NCBI RefSeq assembly: GCF_016907895.1
Contig: NZ_JAFBCV010000004.1
Span: 245,467-309,466, forward strand
Length of the DNA: 64,000 nt
Source: Shouchella xiaoxiensis
Lineage (GTDB): Bacteria > Bacillota > Bacilli > Bacillales > Bacillaceae_D
Direction of reading: 5' to 3'
The position numbers and the translations under genes are program-made. Shown piece by piece: positions 9,954 to 18,495 of this stretch. Positions within the stretch are counted from its first letter, which is position 1, and each line of letters opens with the position of its first letter. The notes beneath the pieces were generated by a model that worked only from the letters and a program-made list of their open reading frames with translations, was not told the origin of the DNA and searched no databases.

Positions 9954-10886
9954 ATGAGAAAAATAATTATTGGTACACGTAGAAGCAATTTGGCTCTAAC
10001 CCAAACTAATTGGGTTATTAACCAATTAAAACAATTAGGTGTCCCTTACGATTTTGAAATCAAGGAAATCGTCACAAAAGGGGATCGCATTTTAGATGTA
10101 ACCCTTTCAAAGGTTGGTGGAAAAGGTCTCTTTGTTAAAGAAATTGAAGAGGCTTTGCGCACCAATGAAATAGATGTTGCGGTTCATTCGATGAAGGATG
10201 TCCCATCAGAAATACAACCTGAATTTACGTTGGCGGCGATTACAGACAGGGAGGACCCTCGTGATGCGATTATCAGCATCGATCATGTCCCTTTAGCTGA
10301 TTTACCTGATGGAGCCATTGTTGGGACAAGCAGCTTACGTCGATCGGCTCAAATCCTTAATAAGTACCCACGCTTAAAGGTAAAATGGATTCGAGGCAAT
10401 GTTGAAACGAGATTAAGAAAGCTAAAAGAAGAAGATTTTTCGGCAATTGTGTTGGCTGCAGCTGGGTTAAACCGATTAGGCTATAGCGAAGAGGTCGTGA
10501 CCGAGTACTTACAAGCCGATGATTGTATCCCAGCAATCGGACAAGGTGCATTAGGGTTAGAGTGTCGTCAAGCTGATAATGAAGTCGTTCAATTGTTACA
10601 AAAACTGGATCATCAAGCTACGGGATTAGCGGTTAAAGCAGAAAGGTCATTCCTAAAGAAAATGAACGGTGGTTGTCAAGTTCCGATTGGTGGTTATGGC
10701 ACCATTCTTGAAAATGGCTCGGTTAAATTAACAGGTCTAGTCGGTACACCTGATGGAAAAACGTTGTTAAAGGAAACGCTTGTTGGTGAAAACCCAGAAC
10801 AGCTTGGTGTAAAAATGGCGCAATTGCTATCATCACAAGGTGCAGAGGACATTTTAAATGATGTTCGTGAATCACAAAGTGAGTAA
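9954..10886 (+). CDS. hemC: Hydroxymethylbilane synthase (porphobilinogen deaminase)
   Basis: HemC condenses four porphobilinogen molecules into the linear tetrapyrrole hydroxymethylbilane. The 310-residue product has the dipyrromethane-cofactor attachment Cys241 in NGGCQVP, and the conserved active-site regions TRRSNLAL (N-terminus) and HSMKDVP near 81. Length matches the family. The ATG follows TGGAGGAA. It overlaps hemD, so the two are coupled. Confidence 0.97.
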   Translation: MRKIIIGTRRSNLALTQTNWVINQLKQLGVPYDFEIKEIVTKGDRILDVTLSKVGGKGLFVKEIEEALRTNEIDVAVHSMKDVPSEIQPEFTLAAITDREDPRDAIISIDHVPLADLPDGAIVGTSSLRRSAQILNKYPRLKVKWIRGNVETRLRKLKEEDFSAIVLAAAGLNRLGYSEEVVTEYLQADDCIPAIGQGALGLECRQADNEVVQLLQKLDHQATGLAVKAERSFLKKMNGGCQVPIGGYGTILENGSVKLTGLVGTPDGKTLLKETLVGENPEQLGVKMAQLLSSQGAEDILNDVRESQSE

Positions 10887-11637
10887 CGTTGCTCTTAGAG
10901 GAAAAAAGATCTTAATTACGCGGGCAAAACAGCAGTCAAGCACGATCGCTTCTTTACTAACAGAAGCTGGTGCAACCCCGTTTTTTTTACCTTTAATTGA
11001 AATGAAATCACGAAAAATAGATCAAGAGATGAATGAGGTAATAACGGGTATTGAGCAATTTGACTGGATTGTATTCACAAGTGCGAACGGTGTAAAAGCT
11101 TTTTTCTCGTTTTTTAAGCAAGAGTTAAGAAAGCCAGCAATTGCTGTTGTTGGACGAAAAACAGCTCTGTGTTTGAGTCAGTTCACAACTAAAAAACCAG
11201 TCGTTCCAAAAACATTTCATGCCAATGCTCTGGCTAGTGAACTTGGAAAACATATTAAAATAGGTGCAAACATTTTAATTATAAAAGGGCAATTGGTTAA
11301 TCAGACACTTGCGATGGAATTACAAAAAACAGGTGCAAATGTTCGCGAACTTATTGTTTACGACACGCTAATGCCTGAAGATGCTGTTCGTGAAGCTAGG
11401 AAGCTGCAGCTGCATTTGTTTGATTATGTCACATTGACAAGTGCCTCAACCGTAACTCATCTTGCACGTATCAGGGAATCTGTCCCATTACAGTACAGCT
11501 GTATAGCCTGTATTGGTCCTATTACGGCAAACGCAGCAGTTCGCCATGGATTTGCCCCCCTTATTACGGCAAATGAGTATTCAGCTGAAGGATTAATTCA
11601 CGCGATTGTAAAAGAGGAGAATGCCAGATGGAACTAG
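10858..11637 (+). CDS. hemD: Uroporphyrinogen-III synthase
   Basis: HemD cyclises hydroxymethylbilane with inversion of ring D to give uroporphyrinogen III. HemD sequences are poorly conserved; here the 259-residue product has the typical start [12 protein letters not shown], the central [12 protein letters not shown] and the C-terminal TLTSASTV segments, and occupies the position between hemC and hemB. The start is uncertain: ATG 10858 has AGAGGA about eight bases upstream and overlaps hemC by 29 bases, while GTG 10879 overlaps the hemC stop and gives a length closer to other HemD proteins. The stop overlaps the hemB start. Confidence 0.9.
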   Translation: MMFVNHKVSNVALRGKKILITRAKQQSSTIASLLTEAGATPFFLPLIEMKSRKIDQEMNEVITGIEQFDWIVFTSANGVKAFFSFFKQELRKPAIAVVGRKTALCLSQFTTKKPVVPKTFHANALASELGKHIKIGANILIIKGQLVNQTLAMELQKTGANVRELIVYDTLMPEDAVREARKLQLHLFDYVTLTSASTVTHLARIRESVPLQYSCIACIGPITANAAVRHGFAPLITANEYSAEGLIHAIVKEENARWN

Positions 11638-12611
11638 AGTTTAAACGTCACCGTCGTCTACGAAAGCATGCTACGCTAAGAAATATGGTGAGAGAAACAC
11701 AGCTTCAACCGAGCGACTTTATCTACCCCATTTTTATTACAGAAGAACAAGACAAGAAAACGGAAGTTTCTTCCATGCCAGGAGTGTTTCAATTATCCTT
11801 GGATCGATTAAATGAGGAAGTTGAAGAGGTGGAGTCTTTAGGTATTCCAGCTATTATTCTTTTTGGATTGCCTCATCATAAAGATGAAACTGGGTCAGAG
11901 GCTTACGCTTCGCAAGGAATTATTCAACGTGCAACAAGACAAATTAAGCAAGCATTTCCAGATATGATGGTTATCGCTGATACTTGTCTTTGTGAGTTTA
12001 CTGACCACGGTCATTGTGGATTAATTCATGAAGGCGATGTACTAAATGATGAGAGTTTAGAGTTGCTTGCTCAGACAGCTGTTTCTCAAGCTGAGGCTGG
12101 TGCCGATATTATTGCGCCTTCAAATATGATGGATGGCTTTGTTGCGGCTATTCGTCAAGGGTTAAATCAAGCTGGATATACTCATATTCCGATTATGTCG
12201 TATGCGGTTAAGTACGCATCTGCTTTCTATGGTCCATTTCGTGATGCAGCCAACAGTGCGCCAGCTTTTGGTGACAGAAAAACGTATCAGATGGATCCTG
12301 CTAATCGTAGAGAAGCCTTGAGAGAAGCTCAGTCTGACATTGAGGAAGGAGCAGATTTCCTAATTGTCAAACCTGCTCTTTCTTATTTAGATATAGTGAG
12401 AGACGTCAGCAATCAGACAACGATTCCGGTCGTTGCCTATAATGTTAGCGGTGAATATGCAATGGTCAAAGCGGCTGCGCAAAATGGCTGGATAAATGAA
12501 GAAGCAGTTGTTTTAGAAAAATTAACGAGCATGAAGCGAGCAGGTGCAGATTTAATTTTAACTTATTTTGCAAAAGACGCGGTCAGATGGATCACTAAAG
12601 AAACGAAATAG
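11628..12611 (+). CDS. hemB: Delta-aminolevulinic acid dehydratase (porphobilinogen synthase)
   Basis: HemB condenses two 5-aminolevulinate molecules into porphobilinogen. The 327-residue product has the two active-site lysines, Lys195 (in SYAVKYAS) and the Schiff-base Lys248 (in LIVKPALS), and a cysteine-rich metal site ([15 protein letters not shown]). It starts inside the end of hemD (ten-base overlap) with GAGGAG upstream. Confidence 0.98.
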   Translation: MELEFKRHRRLRKHATLRNMVRETQLQPSDFIYPIFITEEQDKKTEVSSMPGVFQLSLDRLNEEVEEVESLGIPAIILFGLPHHKDETGSEAYASQGIIQRATRQIKQAFPDMMVIADTCLCEFTDHGHCGLIHEGDVLNDESLELLAQTAVSQAEAGADIIAPSNMMDGFVAAIRQGLNQAGYTHIPIMSYAVKYASAFYGPFRDAANSAPAFGDRKTYQMDPANRREALREAQSDIEEGADFLIVKPALSYLDIVRDVSNQTTIPVVAYNVSGEYAMVKAAAQNGWINEEAVVLEKLTSMKRAGADLILTYFAKDAVRWITKETK

Positions 12612-12626
12612 AAAGGACGGAGAAGA

Positions 12627-13910
12627 ATGGCAAATTACGAAAAATCTATTAAAGCATTTGAGCAAGCTAAACCATTAATGCCAGGAGGAGTTAACAGCCC
12701 TGTTCGAGCTTTTAAATCAGTTGGTATGAACCCTGTTTATATGAAACAAGGCAAAGGCGCGCAAATTACTGACTTAGATGGAAATACATACATTGACTAT
12801 GTGTTATCTTGGGGGCCGCTTATTCTCGGCCATGCTGACGATACCGTTGTTGAACAGCTTAAGCTTGCGACAGAACTCGGCACGAGTTTTGGAGCTCCGC
12901 ATGAGTATGAAACACGATTAGCTGAATTAGTAATTGATCGTGTGCCGTCAATTGAAGTTGTTCGGATGGTTAATTCTGGAACGGAAGCAACTATGAGCGC
13001 ACTACGTTTAGCTCGTGGCTATACGGGACGCAATAAAATTCTTAAGTTTGTTGGGTGCTATCACGGACATGGAGATTCGTTGTTAATTAAGGCAGGCTCT
13101 GGTGTTGCGACACTTGGTTTGCCAGACAGTCCAGGAGTTCCAGAATCAGTTGCTAAAAATACATTGACGGTTAATTACAACGACCTCGACAGTGTTCGTT
13201 ACGTGTTTGATACGTACGGTGATGATTTAGCTGCAGTCATTATTGAACCAGTCGCTGGGAATATGGGTGTTGTACCACCAGAGCCAGGTTTCTTAGAGAC
13301 ATTACGTGAATGGACGGAGCAAAATGGAACGCTGCTTATCTTTGATGAAGTGATGACTGGTTTTCGCGTTGGTTATCATTGTGCACAGGGAGAATTTGAT
13401 GTGAAGCCTGATTTAACCTGTCTTGGAAAAGTAATTGGTGGAGGACTACCTGTAGGCGCATTTGGTGGGAAGAGAGAAATTATGGAACAAATCGCTCCAA
13501 GTGGACCAATCTATCAAGCGGGTACATTGTCGGGGAACCCACTTGCAATGACAGCTGGTTACTATACGCTTTCGCAATTAACGGAATCTCATTATCAAAC
13601 ATTTCAACAGCAAGGGGAGCGGTTAGAAGCAGGCTTGAAACAGGCCGCAAAAAAACACGGGATTCCCCATCATGTAAACCGAGCAGGATCGATGATTGGC
13701 TTATTCTTTACTGATGAACGAGTCACCGATTTTGAAAAAGCTAAAACGGCAGATCTTGATTTATTTGCACGTTACTTTAGAGGAATGTTAGCGGAAGGAA
13801 TCTCGATAGCGCCTTCACAGTTCGAAGGGATGTTTCTTTCCACTGCACATACAGACGCTGATATTGAAAAAACAATTCAGGCAGCGGATCGCGTTTTCTC
13901 AACCTTATAA
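12627..13910 (+). CDS. hemL: Glutamate-1-semialdehyde 2,1-aminomutase
   Basis: HemL is a PLP enzyme that isomerises the HemA product to 5-aminolevulinate. The 427-residue product has the PLP-binding Lys268 in [11 protein letters not shown], the FDEVMTGFR motif holding the cofactor aspartate, and the GTEATMSA segment. A GAAAGGACGGAG ribosome-binding region precedes the ATG. It is the last gene of the hem cluster and is followed by a strong terminator. Confidence 0.98.
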   Translation: MANYEKSIKAFEQAKPLMPGGVNSPVRAFKSVGMNPVYMKQGKGAQITDLDGNTYIDYVLSWGPLILGHADDTVVEQLKLATELGTSFGAPHEYETRLAELVIDRVPSIEVVRMVNSGTEATMSALRLARGYTGRNKILKFVGCYHGHGDSLLIKAGSGVATLGLPDSPGVPESVAKNTLTVNYNDLDSVRYVFDTYGDDLAAVIIEPVAGNMGVVPPEPGFLETLREWTEQNGTLLIFDEVMTGFRVGYHCAQGEFDVKPDLTCLGKVIGGGLPVGAFGGKREIMEQIAPSGPIYQAGTLSGNPLAMTAGYYTLSQLTESHYQTFQQQGERLEAGLKQAAKKHGIPHHVNRAGSMIGLFFTDERVTDFEKAKTADLDLFARYFRGMLAEGISIAPSQFEGMFLSTAHTDADIEKTIQAADRVFSTL

Positions 13911-13918
13911 TATCTGTC

Positions 13919-13949
13919 AGACATGTTGCTTCAGCAACATGTCTTTTTT
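13919..13949 (+). terminator. Terminator of the hem operon
   Basis: AGACATGTTGCT at 13919-13930 and its exact complement at 13933-13944, followed by Ts. Confidence 0.92.
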
Positions 13950-13958
13950 CATTTCCGC

Positions 13959-13987
13959 GCATATTTAGGTCGCCTCAGACATAGACG
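13959..13987 (+). promoter_or_regulatory. Candidate sigma-E promoter of spoVID
   Basis: GCATATT at 13959-13965 and CATAGACG at 13980-13987, 14 bases apart, match the sigma-E pattern KMATATT-N14-CATACAHT in 7/7 and about 6/8 positions. spoVID is expressed in the mother cell under sigma-E in B. subtilis. Confidence 0.6.
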
Positions 13988-14031
13988 TTATAGTGTACAA
14001 CGGATAAAGGTTTATAAAGGGAGGAAAAATT

Positions 14032-15129
14032 ATGACGCAGGAACAGTCATCTACTTTAACATTCTCCATAGAAGATTCAGTCTGGCTCAATAAAGGTCAA
14101 CAAATTGATGAAATAATTGGGATGTCGCTTACTCCAGAAATCTATGTAAAACAAGTGGGCGAGCATGTCACGATTAAGGGCGGTCTTCGTTTTGTTGGTG
14201 AGTATAAGATGGATCAAGGCGAAGTTGAAGAAGCGGAGACGGAAGCTTCTTCGTTTAGTGAATTAAGTGATTTTAGACAATCAGGTGAAATTACGGCTGA
14301 TGCGGATACAGGAGTTGGTGAAATCGAGCATTTATTCCCAATTGATATTACCATTCCAATGGCACGTATTCAGCATGTAGATGATATTTATGTACAAGTA
14401 GCGAGCTTCGATTACGACTTACCTGAGAAGAGCTGTATTCAGCTTACAGCAGATGTTTCAATTAGCGGTATGAAAACAGAAGAGTCTACGAGCCAACCTG
14501 AAGAAGAAATAGTAGATGAGCAAGAAGAAGAGCCTACCGAAACGGCTTTTCATTTTGAAGCTTATCAAGACGAGCAAGAGCCTGTCTTGGAGGAACCGGT
14601 CCAATACAGGGAAGAAGAGCCTGTAGCAGAAGATACAACATTACCGGTTGAACAAGATATTGTTGAGACATATACGCATGATGTTATTCAAAATAATTGG
14701 AAACAAGTTGAGGTTGAAGCAGTAACTGAAAAACCTAAAGAACAAGAAGTAAGGTTTAACCAGAAAAAGGATTCCAACGATGATCTAGTAGAGTCAAGCG
14801 AAAGTAAATCCAGTTATTCTTCTCTGGCAGCAATGTCTAACAACCACAAAGAGATGGTTCGAGAATTGGAGGAGGAAGAAGAAGAGATCGAGCCAGTAGC
14901 AAAACAGAGTAAACTAGCTGAGAATGCCTCGTACTTAACAAATATGCTACGAAATGAAGAAGAACAATTTTCGAAATGGAAGATGTGCATTATTCAAGAT
15001 TCAGATACGCTCCAATCGATTGCAGAGCGTTATGAACTTTCAACAAGTCAGCTGACTCGATACAACAATTTAGATAGTGAAAAAGTAGAAGAAGGACAAA
15101 TTCTATACATTCCAGTATCGGCAAAGTAG
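14032..15129 (+). CDS. spoVID: SpoVID, spore coat encasement protein
   Basis: SpoVID localises to the forespore surface with SpoIVA and drives encasement by the coat. The 365-residue product has the conserved N-terminal SpoVID domain (about 8-145), a very acidic low-complexity middle (about 148-310) rich in Glu, and a C-terminal LysM domain (about 315-363), which in B. subtilis binds the coat-associated SafA or lipid II. It is shorter than the B. subtilis protein (575 residues), mainly in the acidic linker. The next gene starts seven bases after its stop, implying one operon. Confidence 0.93.
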   Translation: MTQEQSSTLTFSIEDSVWLNKGQQIDEIIGMSLTPEIYVKQVGEHVTIKGGLRFVGEYKMDQGEVEEAETEASSFSELSDFRQSGEITADADTGVGEIEHLFPIDITIPMARIQHVDDIYVQVASFDYDLPEKSCIQLTADVSISGMKTEESTSQPEEEIVDEQEEEPTETAFHFEAYQDEQEPVLEEPVQYREEEPVAEDTTLPVEQDIVETYTHDVIQNNWKQVEVEAVTEKPKEQEVRFNQKKDSNDDLVESSESKSSYSSLAAMSNNHKEMVRELEEEEEEIEPVAKQSKLAENASYLTNMLRNEEEQFSKWKMCIIQDSDTLQSIAERYELSTSQLTRYNNLDSEKVEEGQILYIPVSAK

Positions 15130-15136
15130 GTGCGGC

Positions 15137-16015
15137 ATGATTGATTCCTTAAAAAAACAATTTGGCTGGAAATCTGCTGATTTTAATGAAGAAGGCTTTA
15201 TTCAAACGGATGTTGGTTTAAAACGGATAAGCAATTGGAATGATAAGGCTTTACTTGAATGGCATATTCAGTGGCGTGACGAATGCAATGTCACGCCTTA
15301 TATCATTATGGATCGAATGATTCGTACAAAAGCTGGAAAGCCCTTTGTTGAGTTAGAAGGTTCATTTACAACCGTGCATGATGTTATTCAACAAGAGTCG
15401 CAACAGCGTGGTCTTGAAAAACATTGGGGCGTCTATATTGGAAAGACCATCTCACTAGGGAGAAAACAAAAACAAAAAAAAGAGATGGAGATAAGAGAGT
15501 TTAGCAAACTTACGAGTCTGTTTCCCCAAGTAACAGTAGAAGAGAAAAAACAACTGAGTGGATTTATTGCTGAGGCTGATAAAAGAATGAAACGAGCAGA
15601 GAAAATTATAAAGGAAGCAGAGCAGCAATTACCGGTTATGGATTACTTTCATACCGATGGAAAACAAGTCGTTACGATGTTGCTGATTAACGGTAGTCAA
15701 CAAAAACCGGTTCCTGGATTTCACTCGCTTATGACTTTTCTTAGAGAATGGCATAAAGAGAATGGAGAAGATTCATTGCATCAGTTACTAAATTATATCG
15801 ACGAGAAGGCACTACTCACCGATGATGAGAAGAAGTGGATGATTGCCGAGGCATTGGTAGTAGATGAATTAAAGCCATTTCTATTGGCAGTTGAAACAGA
15901 AGAAGCAGTTGATGTGCCTGGATTTTTAACAGAAGTTAGTGATGAGTGGGACCAATCAAAAAGGTTTATTGCTTCGTTTGCTACATGGCTCGATCGTAAG
16001 AAGGTGATCTCATGA
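15137..16015 (+). CDS. Unknown protein, possibly degenerate CotS-family kinase-like, spore operon
   Basis: I do not recognise this 292-residue protein with certainty. Its N-terminal part (about 20-85: TDVGLKRI, WRDECNVTPYIIMDRMIRT and GKPFVELEG) resembles the N-lobe of CotS/YutH-type spore-coat kinase-like proteins, where a T-D-x-G-L-K strand is followed by a D-R-x-I-R-x-K-x-G turn. A lysine-rich linker and helical region follow, and no catalytic loop HxD or metal-binding DxD is visible. It lies between spoVID and ysxE, overlaps ysxE by four bases (ATGA) and shares their probable sigma-E promoter, so a role in coat or cortex assembly is inferred from context only. B. subtilis has no gene at this position. 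Confidence 0.75.
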   Translation: MIDSLKKQFGWKSADFNEEGFIQTDVGLKRISNWNDKALLEWHIQWRDECNVTPYIIMDRMIRTKAGKPFVELEGSFTTVHDVIQQESQQRGLEKHWGVYIGKTISLGRKQKQKKEMEIREFSKLTSLFPQVTVEEKKQLSGFIAEADKRMKRAEKIIKEAEQQLPVMDYFHTDGKQVVTMLLINGSQQKPVPGFHSLMTFLREWHKENGEDSLHQLLNYIDEKALLTDDEKKWMIAEALVVDELKPFLLAVETEEAVDVPGFLTEVSDEWDQSKRFIASFATWLDRKKVIS

Positions 16016-17007
16016 ATCGTTTTGTTGAAGCATTGATGTATTATTATGATTTACAGCCAACCGCTGTAGAAAAACAAGGCAAGCTCTTCCGAGTAGAGAC
16101 AGATCGTGGTGTGTTCGCTTTAAAAGAATCGGCGATGGATCGAGTGAGAGCTGACGAATTTGTCCATGCGATGCGTAAGTTAGCAAAGCTACAATTTAAA
16201 CAATTTGTCCCCATTATCCCAACTAAGTTTGGTGAATATACATTATTTGTTGGAGAGAAAAGTTATTATCTAATGCCTTGGATTGAACCGAGCCATTATT
16301 CGAGTCGGACATCAATTGAAGAAGTATTGTCTGATTATATGGGAATTATTCATCGCTTAACGGTAAAAACACAGCCAGCTTCAAAAGAGAAGTTAGATGA
16401 ATCATGCGAAAGGCTGCTATCTCGTTGGGAAATGCATTCCCTTGAACTTTCGAGGTTTGCAGACCAGGCAGAATTAAGTACGTATTTGTCTCCATTTGAA
16501 CTCACTTTTTTAACACACTACCGGATGTATGAACAATTAGCAAATCAAGCAACAGAGTATTTAGAAAGTTGGTATAAAGAAACGCTAGAAAAAGGTTCTT
16601 ATCGAAGTGTACTTTCACATGGGCAGCTTTCTAGAAAACATGCTTTGACAACAGAGAAAGAAGTGTTCATAACGAATTTTGAACAAGCAAGCTTGGATAC
16701 ACCTGCAAGAGACATCGCCAGCTTCTGTAGAAGAAGCTTTCCTTATACGTTATGGAATGAAGATGAGGTCCTTCGCTGGTTTGCACGCTATGAGCAGCAT
16801 CTTCCTCTCTTAAAAACAGAAAGATATTTAATTAGTGCCTACTTAGTGTTTCCGGAGCCGATCTATTATGCTGTAATGGATTACAGAAATGGTGGTTCAG
16901 AGTTTGAGCATGTACAAAAACTTGAAAAGCGCATTATTGCTATGAGGAAAGTGCAACGACTAATTGCGAAGATTGCTCCTCAAGAAGAAACAGCAAGCAA
17001 TCAGTAA
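16012..17007 (+). CDS. ysxE: YsxE, CotS-family spore coat kinase-like protein
   Basis: YsxE is a spore-coat-associated protein with an aminoglycoside-phosphotransferase-like fold. The 331-residue product has the N-lobe strands KLFRVETDRGVFALK, the hinge segment YYLMPWIE (about 86-93), and a degenerate catalytic loop SHGQLSRKHAL where kinases have HGDLxxxN; the catalytic Asp is replaced by Gln, so it is probably not an active kinase. B. subtilis YsxE is also degenerate here. It is coupled to the preceding gene through ATGA and ends in the loop of a terminator. Confidence 0.9.
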   Translation: MNRFVEALMYYYDLQPTAVEKQGKLFRVETDRGVFALKESAMDRVRADEFVHAMRKLAKLQFKQFVPIIPTKFGEYTLFVGEKSYYLMPWIEPSHYSSRTSIEEVLSDYMGIIHRLTVKTQPASKEKLDESCERLLSRWEMHSLELSRFADQAELSTYLSPFELTFLTHYRMYEQLANQATEYLESWYKETLEKGSYRSVLSHGQLSRKHALTTEKEVFITNFEQASLDTPARDIASFCRRSFPYTLWNEDEVLRWFARYEQHLPLLKTERYLISAYLVFPEPIYYAVMDYRNGGSEFEHVQKLEKRIIAMRKVQRLIAKIAPQEETASNQ

Positions 17008-17029
17008 AAAGCTGATGCTTGCTGTTTTT
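16991..17029 (+). terminator. Terminator overlapping the ysxE stop codon
   Basis: CAGCAAGCAATCAG at 16991-17004 pairs, with one bulge, with CTGATGCTTGCTG at 17012-17024, followed by TTTTT. The TAA stop (17005-17007) lies in the loop. Confidence 0.8.
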
Positions 17030-17151
17030 GATGATTTTACACTTGCAGGTTGCGCCATACTGACGTTTAATTAGTATAAAATGCTTATAATCATTCTTTT
17101 TCGGGTAAATTTACTACATACAAACGATTACACAAAGGGCGTGTACGATCT

Positions 17152-17859
17152 ATGATGAAGAATTCAATTGATTTTGAAATAAATAAACGTCTTGAGCGAT
17201 TGAGTCAAGAAAAACAACGATTGGTTCAAGAAGCAATAAATTATATACGCTCTAGTTCCATTTCAAAACGACAAGCTGATCAAGTCATTATGAATGTGTT
17301 AGATGAATGGATGTATGCCGAGAAAAATCAACTTGACCTTCCTGTGACTAAAAAAACCCTTCATGAATACTGTGATAAACGGTTAGCTGCTTTACCTGAA
17401 GCATCGCTTAAGCTTCGGGTGGCAAGAACGTTAGGGAATGGCCTATTCATTCTCGGGATTGTGTTTGCCATTCAAATGATTGTCCAGTTTATCGCTTTTT
17501 TTGATTCAACAGTTCAAGCGACAGCATTTTCATTTTTACCATTGATCTTTCTAGGTAGTTTCAGTTTATTAGGCATGTATTTGGCTTATTCAACAAGAGA
17601 ACGAAAGCGGCCATTTCTTCGTAAAGCATTAAGTGTTACAAGTTATGTGGCTGCAATTATTCTTTTTTTTGCGAGCATGCGTTTATGGGATAATGTATTA
17701 ACGATTCGCTTAACGTTTCCGTTATCGGTCTTGCTTTTTATCAGCACGGCATTTGTCTATTTGCTTGTTATACGTTGGAAAATTGAACTCGAGCAGCAAC
17801 AAATGGACCGCAACAGAGACGATGTTATTCTTTTCTCGCTGCATAATCAGTCGCGTTAA
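17152..17859 (+). CDS. Membrane protein with helical N-terminal domain, unknown function
   Basis: The 235-residue product has a charged helical N-terminal half (about 1-95) and four predicted membrane segments (about 102-120, 126-147, 158-176, 188-207), ending in a short charged tail. The layout resembles DUF1129-type membrane proteins, but I am not certain of the family. Two adjacent ATGs (17152, 17155) are possible starts, with AAAGGG about 12 bases upstream. A TATAAT at 17086-17091 may serve as -10. Its stop shares TTAA with the convergent downstream gene. Confidence 0.8.
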   Translation: MMKNSIDFEINKRLERLSQEKQRLVQEAINYIRSSSISKRQADQVIMNVLDEWMYAEKNQLDLPVTKKTLHEYCDKRLAALPEASLKLRVARTLGNGLFILGIVFAIQMIVQFIAFFDSTVQATAFSFLPLIFLGSFSLLGMYLAYSTRERKRPFLRKALSVTSYVAAIILFFASMRLWDNVLTIRLTFPLSVLLFISTAFVYLLVIRWKIELEQQQMDRNRDDVILFSLHNQSR

Positions 17860-18068
17860 AATATCCCCAGAAACAAACAAATAAAGAATACAATAAAAAA
17901 AGCGAGTAAAAATAAATCAAAAGCAGTTGGAAGTAAGAGCGTTCTTATTAATTGGAATACAAGGATTGGCGGCAGAAATTGAATAACGATGATTTTTACT
18001 CGACCAAATGGCCTTGGCGGACCTGGTGGAGGACATGGAGGGGGATACCCTCTAAATCGTTTGCCCAT
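17856..18068 (-). CDS. Small proline-rich membrane protein
   Basis: The 70-residue product begins MGKRFRGYPPPCPPPGPPRP, a proline-rich head, followed by two hydrophobic segments (about 25-43 and 47-69) that fill the rest of the chain. I use the ATG at 18068 because AGGAGGT sits five bases upstream on this strand; a longer frame from 18107 has no such site. No function is known to me. It converges with the upstream membrane protein so tightly that the stop codons overlap in TTAA (17856-17859). Confidence 0.75.
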   Translation of the reverse strand: MGKRFRGYPPPCPPPGPPRPFGRVKIIVIQFLPPILVFQLIRTLLLPTAFDLFLLAFFIVFFICLFLGIF

Positions 18069-18178
18069 CGTGCACCTCCTAGTCAGTTGTTTTAATAGTC
18101 TATGCACGCTATTTAACCCTGTTGCACGTCTCGAAGTGAGATAACGTATAAGAAAGTCGAAAGATGATCAAGCTGTTA

Positions 18179-18207
18179 TTGACGAATGTGCGAACAAGCG
18201 ATAAAAT
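18179..18207 (+). promoter_or_regulatory. Sigma-A promoter of the valS leader
   Basis: TTGACG at 18179-18184, a 17-base spacer, and TAAAAT at 18202-18207. It gives an untranslated leader of about 280 bases. Confidence 0.75.
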
Positions 18208-18213
18208 ACGTAC

Positions 18214-18462
18214 ATACATTACTTATAGGAGCGTTGATCAGGAAGAGTAAAGTTGCTGTATCTGTAGAGAGGAGGGTCCATGGCTGGAAGACCTTCTAGA
18301 ATAACAGAACTTGAATGTCGCCTGGGAGCTGTTTTGCTGAAAAAAGTAGGCAAAACCGGTTTAAACCGTTATTTTATTCGAGTTGCACAGCACGAATGTC
18401 GCTGTGAACAAAGGTGGCACCGCGAACAAACCCTTCGTCCTTTGAGATGAATGGGCTTTTTT
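18214..18462 (+). ncRNA. T-box leader (valine tRNA-sensing riboswitch)
   Basis: The conserved T-box AAGGTGGCACCGCG lies at 18411-18424, followed by a terminator (CCCTTCGTC at 18431-18439 with GATGAATGGG at 18446-18455, then six Ts). Stem I starts near CAGG 18239-18242 pairing with CCTG 18321-18324, with the AGTA motif at 18245 and a GAA segment at 18313. The likely specifier codon is GTC at 18317-18319 followed by a purine, encoding valine, which agrees with the downstream gene. Uncharged tRNA(Val) should stabilise the antiterminator and switch valS on. Confidence 0.92.
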
Positions 18463-18495
18463 GTGTTTAGAAAGAAACTTTAAGGAGGTTATTCC

